A stretch of 8,964 nt of DNA, from the NCBI GenBank assembly GCA_946480125.1, contig CAMLIY010000122.1, positions 1 through 8,964 on the forward strand. The letters run 5' to 3'. Below the pieces are notes generated by a model. The model was given only the letters and a program-made list of their open reading frames with translations, was not told the origin of the DNA and ran no database searches. The position numbers were made by a program, and so were the translations under genes. Below are positions 4,709-8,964 of this stretch, piece after piece (the first letter of the stretch is position 1; each line of letters starts with the position of its first letter). The DNA comes from an uncultured Asticcacaulis sp. Its GTDB lineage: Bacteria > Pseudomonadota > Alphaproteobacteria > Caulobacterales > Caulobacteraceae.

Positions 4709-7633
4709 ATGAGAACAGTGTCTCATTCGTTGGCCAACGCGTCTGTGATTGCGCTCGCAACGGTATGCATGGCTTCGCCCGCTTTTGCGCAGGTCGCAGA
4801 CAGTCAGCCGGCATCGGACGCCGCCGCATCCGCGGCTGCGCCAAGCGCCGATGACACGGTCGTTGTCGTTACGGGGTTGAGGAAGAGTCTGGCCAGTGCC
4901 CAGGCCATCAAGCAAAATTCAGAACAGCTGGTCGATTCGATCACGGCTCAGGACATCGGCAAATTCCCGGATGCTGACATCGCTGAATCGCTGCAACGCA
5001 TTTCCGGTATCCAAATTCAGCGCAATCTGGGTGAAGGCAGCGTTATCGCCATTCGCGGCCTCAATCAGGTCCGTACCGAACTGAACGGCCACGACATCTT
5101 CACCGCCAATGGCGGCGTTGGCCTGTCGTTCGAAGAAGTGGGCGCGGATCTGCTGTCGCGCGTCGATGTCTACAAGAACCCGTCTGCCGAACTGATTGAA
5201 GGCTCGCTGGGCGGCACGGTTGACCTGCGCACGCGCATGCCGTTCGATGCCAAGGGCCAGCTTATTTCGGCGACCGCCGCCACCACCTATTATGATCTGG
5301 AAAAGAAAAGCGGGCAGAATTTCTCCGCCCTCTACAGCAATCGCTGGATGACGGGCGCCGGTGAAGTCGGCTTCCTGGCCAATGCTTCGTATCAGACGTC
5401 ATATTTCCGTCAGGATCTCGATCAGGTCGAGCCGTATATTTATCACGGTCCTGACGCAACGTCGCCTGATGGTTCGCCCCAGTCAAACAACCTGGTTCCG
5501 GGACATGAGACGGAAGAGGTTCAGGTCCAGCAAGGCGGCGGCTTTAACGTTGCTGAAGGCGGCCGCGAGCGCAACAGTCAATCGGTCGTCTTCCAGTGGC
5601 GCCCCAGCCAGGATGTTGAGCTGTACGCTCAGATATTCAACACGACCTATAAGTTTTATGACACCGGCGTTTCCTATTTCGCCACCGATCAGGGCGCCGC
5701 GCCCGTGGGTGACTTCCAGGTGGTCGATGGCGTTGCCCTCTCCGGTTCGCTGGCCAATCCAGGCGGCTCCGATGTGACATATGCCAGCCGCCGCAACACG
5801 CGCACGACCCAGTTCACCACAGGTATGAAATGGGCGCTGCGCGACAATCTGCACCTCGTCCTCGATTATGAGCATCTCGATGCTGAGGTCAATCAGGACT
5901 CGGTCAATCTGACGATCAATCCCTATACCTCGACGAATGGCGTGGCCGGCCTGTTCAACCAGACCTATAACTATACCTTCGACAATTCCGGCGAGTATCC
6001 GGTGCAGCTGTCCGACAATCCGGACTTTTTCAGTAATCCGGACAATTACGGTTTCACAGCCATTCAGCCGGATCGCGTCCGCAACACGGCGACAGACGAT
6101 TCCATCAAGGCCGACCTGACCTGGGATTTCGACAACGGCTTCTTCCACAAATTAAGCGCCGGTGCCCGGTATTCACGTAAAACCGCGATTAACCGCGACA
6201 CCAATATCAATAACTGGCAAACCATCGGTGGCACCTGCGCCAACTGGTCCTCGGCGGATAACTGCTACAAGGTCTCCGACCATATGGACTTCATTGAGTT
6301 GAATCCGGGTCAGGCCACTCTGTTCCGCGGCAAGGCCGGCAATCAGGTCTTTGGTCCGGTCTGGCAGTGGAAGTTGTCGCATGCCCTTGATCCCTCACAG
6401 GCCTTTGCCGACGTTAAGGCGATCAGTGGCCAGGATATCGGCTTTGGTGATCTGAATAATCCAAATCAATCGACGACCAGTACCGAACAGGAAAAGGACA
6501 TCGCCTTCTACATGCGGGCGGGCTTCGGATCGGATTTCGGTACCTGGACGATCGGGGATTATCAGGTAAACTTCGATGGCAATGCCGGTCTGCGGTATGT
6601 CAGCACGGATGAATCGGCGGAAGGCTTCAAAATACTGAGCTATCGCACGTCAGGCGGCGCCAATCCCACCAGCGAATCCGTGGTCACGCCCTATACCGGT
6701 GGGCGCAAGTATGATTTCTGGCTGCCCAGCCTGAATTTGCGCATGCACCTGACACATGCCATCCAATTGCGTTTTGCCGTGTCGAAAAATATCTACCGTC
6801 CGGATTTCAACCAGATCAATCCGAGCTTTAACCTGTCGCCCAACTATACCGACACCAACGCCCTGCCAAATACGGTCAATCTGAACGCGCCCTATGACCC
6901 CGTCACCAATCCGTATCAGGGATCTGGATCTGTCTCCGGCAATCCGGACCTGAAGCCGGAACGCGTCACCTCTTATGATGCGGCGCTGGAATGGTATTTC
7001 ACCAAGGACAGCTATGCCTACATCACCGTCTTTAATAAGCAGCTTCATGACCTGATTGCGACGCGAAGCTTCACCAGAACGGAAGATGTGCCCAACGTCG
7101 GCGTTGTCCAGTTTGATTATTCGGCAATAACCAATGTGACCGAGGGCAGCGTCAAGGGTTTTGAAATCGGCGGACAGAAGTTCTTTGACTTCCTGCCCGG
7201 ACCGCTTTCCGGTCTGGGCATCGCAGCCAACTATACCCTGGCGGACAGCGATGCCGGCATTCTGGCCTCAACCTCGATTGGTTCTGCCACCCAGGTGACC
7301 GTGCCGCTGATCAATCTGTCAAAAAACAGCTACAACCTCATGGTCCTCTACGACAAATATGGCTGGAACGGTCGCATCGCTTATAACTGGCGCGATAAGT
7401 ATCTCGACTCGACCACTGAAGTCGGCGCCGCTTCCCTGCCGGTCTATTTCAAGGCGTATGGCTCGCTGGATGCGTCGATCAGTTACGACATCAATCCGCA
7501 TGTCTCGATCACTATCGATGGGCAGAACCTGACCAATACGGTGCAGAGGAGCTATTTCAGCAAGGAAATATATCTGCGTAACTACCAGATGAATGACCGC
7601 CGCGTATCGGCCAGACTTCGCTTAAGCTACTGA
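4709..7633 (+). CDS. TonB-dependent outer-membrane receptor (Xanthomonas/Caulobacter type)
   Basis: This 974-residue protein imports a ligand across the outer membrane using TonB-ExbBD energy. The start is supported by AGGAAGGA at 4691-4698. A signal peptide ends at about residue 28 (motif AFAQ); then come an Ala-rich spacer and the TonB box around DTVVVVTG (49-56). The plug domain covers about 57-178, with IGKFPDADIAESLQRISGI at 83-101, the AIRGLNQVRTELNG stretch (114-127) and GSLGGTVDLRTR (165-176). The remainder is a 22-strand-type barrel ending RRVSARLRLSY with a terminal aromatic residue. Two cysteines, C510 and C519, likely bridge an extracellular loop. Length and plug motifs fit the TonB-Xanth-Caul subfamily (TIGR01782), which often takes up plant-derived sugars or oligosaccharides; the substrate is not readable here. 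It is not of the SusC type. Control by the divergent IclR regulator and the upstream palindromes is likely. A strong terminator follows 51 bases after the stop. Confidence 0.95.
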   Translation: MRTVSHSLANASVIALATVCMASPAFAQVADSQPASDAAASAAAPSADDTVVVVTGLRKSLASAQAIKQNSEQLVDSITAQDIGKFPDADIAESLQRISGIQIQRNLGEGSVIAIRGLNQVRTELNGHDIFTANGGVGLSFEEVGADLLSRVDVYKNPSAELIEGSLGGTVDLRTRMPFDAKGQLISATAATTYYDLEKKSGQNFSALYSNRWMTGAGEVGFLANASYQTSYFRQDLDQVEPYIYHGPDATSPDGSPQSNNLVPGHETEEVQVQQGGGFNVAEGGRERNSQSVVFQWRPSQDVELYAQIFNTTYKFYDTGVSYFATDQGAAPVGDFQVVDGVALSGSLANPGGSDVTYASRRNTRTTQFTTGMKWALRDNLHLVLDYEHLDAEVNQDSVNLTINPYTSTNGVAGLFNQTYNYTFDNSGEYPVQLSDNPDFFSNPDNYGFTAIQPDRVRNTATDDSIKADLTWDFDNGFFHKLSAGARYSRKTAINRDTNINNWQTIGGTCANWSSADNCYKVSDHMDFIELNPGQATLFRGKAGNQVFGPVWQWKLSHALDPSQAFADVKAISGQDIGFGDLNNPNQSTTSTEQEKDIAFYMRAGFGSDFGTWTIGDYQVNFDGNAGLRYVSTDESAEGFKILSYRTSGGANPTSESVVTPYTGGRKYDFWLPSLNLRMHLTHAIQLRFAVSKNIYRPDFNQINPSFNLSPNYTDTNALPNTVNLNAPYDPVTNPYQGSGSVSGNPDLKPERVTSYDAALEWYFTKDSYAYITVFNKQLHDLIATRSFTRTEDVPNVGVVQFDYSAITNVTEGSVKGFEIGGQKFFDFLPGPLSGLGIAANYTLADSDAGILASTSIGSATQVTVPLINLSKNSYNLMVLYDKYGWNGRIAYNWRDKYLDSTTEVGAASLPVYFKAYGSLDASISYDINPHVSITIDGQNLTNTVQRSYFSKEIYLRNYQMNDRRVSARLRLSY

Positions 7634-7684
7634 TAAATATGGCTGGTTTATGATTTGACCGGCATATTCGACCGGAGTCAATCG

Positions 7685-7728
7685 GGCAAGCGTCTGCGGC
7701 TATCTGTCCGCGGACGCTTGCCTGTTTT
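7685..7728 (+). terminator. Strong intrinsic terminator after the receptor gene
   Basis: Bases 7685-7699 pair with 7708-7722 in a 15-bp stem (one G-U pair) around the 8-base loop CTATCTGT, followed by TGTTTT. It lies 51 bases past the receptor stop and separates it from the halogenase gene, which should therefore have its own promoter or depend on read-through. Confidence 0.85.
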
Positions 7729-7779
7729 GAGATATCGGCCACAGCGCTGATCTTTGGCGCGCGCGTAAAACCTGGCCGT

Positions 7780-7795
7780 CACTTTAAAATAAGTG
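7780..7795. promoter_or_regulatory. Inverted repeat CACTT-N6-AAGTG upstream of the halogenase gene
   Basis: Two 5-base arms flank TAAAAT, which resembles a -10 box, 44 bases upstream of the halogenase start. There is no good -35 box at the expected distance. It may be a small operator around the promoter of the downstream gene; the arms are short enough to arise by chance. Confidence 0.25.
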
Positions 7796-7838
7796 CTAGG
7801 TCATTGTAAATTTCAACACTCTGCCTGTGATTTTTCAA

Positions 7839-8964
7839 ATGTCTGATCAGACCGTAAAGCGTGTGATTGTTGTCGGCGGCGGGACCGCCGGATGGATGGC
7901 TGCCGCCGTGCTGTCCTCCAGCCTGGCTGCCGATAAGGTGTCGGTCTGCGTGGTCGATTCGTCAGAAATCGGCACGGTCGGCGTTGGCGAAGCGACCATA
8001 CCGCCAATTTTGCAATTGAACGCCATGCTGGGGATCGATGAGGAAGACCTGGTTCGCAGGACTCAGGCCACCTACAAGCTGGGCATCGAGTTTCGGAACT
8101 GGGGCGCCCTGGGCGAGACCTATTTTCACCCGTTCGGCAGTTGCGGCTCAGACATGGGCGGCGTGCAGTTTCATCACCATTGGCTGAGGGCCGGCGAGGG
8201 CGCGCTTTCCGATTATTCGCTGCCGACCCTGGCGGCCTATGCCGGCAAGTTCGCGCGCCCGTCGGATGATACGCGCAACGTCCTGTCGAAGATGTCCTAC
8301 GCCCTGCATTTCGACGCCACGCTTTATGCGGCGCTTCTGCGTGAATTGTCGCTTGAACGCGGTGTCGAACATATGGATGGACGGATCACCCATGTGGCGC
8401 TCAATAGCGAAACCGGCTTTGTCGAGACCCTCGAACTGTCGGATGGCCGTCATGTGCAGGGTGATCTTTTTATCGACTGCTCCGGTTTTCGCGGTCTGTT
8501 GATCGAGGAAGCCCTGCATACCGGCTATATCGACTGGTCGCACTGGCTGCCGATGGACCGGGCGATAGCCGTGCCGACCGCCAATGCCGGACCGCCTGTG
8601 CCCTATACGCGCTCGACCGCCGGAACCGCCGGCTGGCGCTGGCGCATTCCCTTGCAGCACCGCACGGGCAATGGTCATGTCTATTGCAGTCAGTTCATCG
8701 ATGATGACGCGGCCGAAGCCGAGCTCATGTCTAATCTCGATGCCGAAGTGCTGGCGGCGCCGCGGCACTTGCGCTTCAAAACGGGCCGTCGCCGCTTGTC
8801 ATGGAACAAGAATGTCGTGGCCCTCGGCCTGGCCTCCGGGTTTATCGAACCCTTGGAATCGACCAGTATCCATCTGGTGCAGCGCGGTGTCGCCACGCTG
8901 ATGTCGCTGTTCCCTGCCAACGGATTTAATGCGGCCGAAACCGACCTCTATAACAATCTGATGG
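7839..8964 (+). CDS. Flavin-dependent tryptophan-halogenase-like protein, 3' end beyond window
   Basis: The frame is open from ATG 7839 to the right edge (375 codons); relatives are about 500 residues, so roughly a quarter is missing. FADH2-dependent halogenases form HOCl or HOBr at the flavin and pass it through a tunnel to a lysine that halogenates an indole or similar aromatic. Visible motifs are the dinucleotide fold VIVVGGGTAGW (9-19), VGVGEATIPP (47-56), the catalytic-lysine motif TYKLGIEF with K80 (equivalent to K79 of PrnA), DCSGF (213-217), the halogenase-specific WRWRIP (266-271) that separates the family from monooxygenases, and GFIEPLEST (334-342), the region of the second catalytic acid. 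All key residues are present. Genes of this type commonly accompany TonB-dependent receptors in Caulobacterales and Xanthomonadales (for example BrvH of Brevundimonas), where the natural substrate is mostly unknown. No good Shine-Dalgarno site precedes the ATG; an in-frame GTG at 7827 is less likely. Confidence 0.9.
   Translation, partial: MSDQTVKRVIVVGGGTAGWMAAAVLSSSLAADKVSVCVVDSSEIGTVGVGEATIPPILQLNAMLGIDEEDLVRRTQATYKLGIEFRNWGALGETYFHPFGSCGSDMGGVQFHHHWLRAGEGALSDYSLPTLAAYAGKFARPSDDTRNVLSKMSYALHFDATLYAALLRELSLERGVEHMDGRITHVALNSETGFVETLELSDGRHVQGDLFIDCSGFRGLLIEEALHTGYIDWSHWLPMDRAIAVPTANAGPPVPYTRSTAGTAGWRWRIPLQHRTGNGHVYCSQFIDDDAAEAELMSNLDAEVLAAPRHLRFKTGRRRLSWNKNVVALGLASGFIEPLESTSIHLVQRGVATLMSLFPANGFNAAETDLYNNLM

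Noticed and set aside
5483..6148. Long minus-strand open frame (221 codons) inside the receptor gene
   Set aside because: Antisense shadow of a clear TonB-dependent receptor; residues are dominated by I, V, G and R with no domain pattern.
8148..8768. Long minus-strand open frame (206 codons) inside the halogenase gene
   Set aside because: Antisense shadow; the plus strand encodes all halogenase motifs in one frame.
1..8964. Search by eye for CRISPR arrays, tRNA genes, transposases and long direct repeats
   Set aside because: No regularly spaced repeats, cloverleaf-like segments or transposase motifs were recognised on either strand.

Overview
The window looks like chromosomal DNA of an alphaproteobacterium, most likely a Caulobacteraceae member such as Asticcacaulis or a relative. 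This is inferred from protein style only: a large TonB-dependent receptor of the Xanthomonas/Caulobacter type next to a flavin-dependent tryptophan-halogenase-like gene, a TauE/SafE fragment, and moderate GC with a GC-rich left edge. No rRNA, tRNA, CRISPR array or intact mobile element was seen.

Layout. Bases 1 to about 140 encode the end of a truncated TauE/SafE-type membrane permease whose similarity stops abruptly. Bases 140 to 704 are degraded or rearranged sequence: two GC-rich hairpins, a minus-strand remnant resembling the last strand of an outer-membrane beta-barrel, and one doubtful short membrane ORF. Three monocistronic-looking plus-strand envelope genes follow: a six-helix membrane protein (705-1376), a secreted protein joining a PliI/PliG-type lysozyme-inhibitor domain to an LprI-type domain (1671-2393), and a small secreted protein of unknown function (2675-3160).

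The right half appears to be a nutrient-uptake locus. An IclR-family regulator (3248-4024, minus) is divergent from a 974-residue TonB-dependent receptor (4709-7633, plus), separated by 684 bp of non-coding DNA. That gap holds a TGGCAA-A-TTGCCA palindrome, a sigma70-like promoter overlapped by TATTGT-ACG-ACAATA, an intrinsic terminator-like hairpin, and a second TTGT-N3-ACAA site. Together these suggest either a regulated small RNA of about 125-130 nt or an attenuated leader. The receptor ends at a strong terminator. A halogenase-like gene (7839 to past the window end) follows; it is open to the right edge and carries the FAD, catalytic lysine and WxWxIP motifs of its family.

Working model (inference): the receptor imports a substrate under control of the IclR protein and probably a FadR-type GntR regulator encoded elsewhere, and the halogenase-like enzyme belongs to the same accessory set. 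The observations most worth following are the two-domain lysozyme-inhibitor protein and the layered regulation upstream of the receptor.
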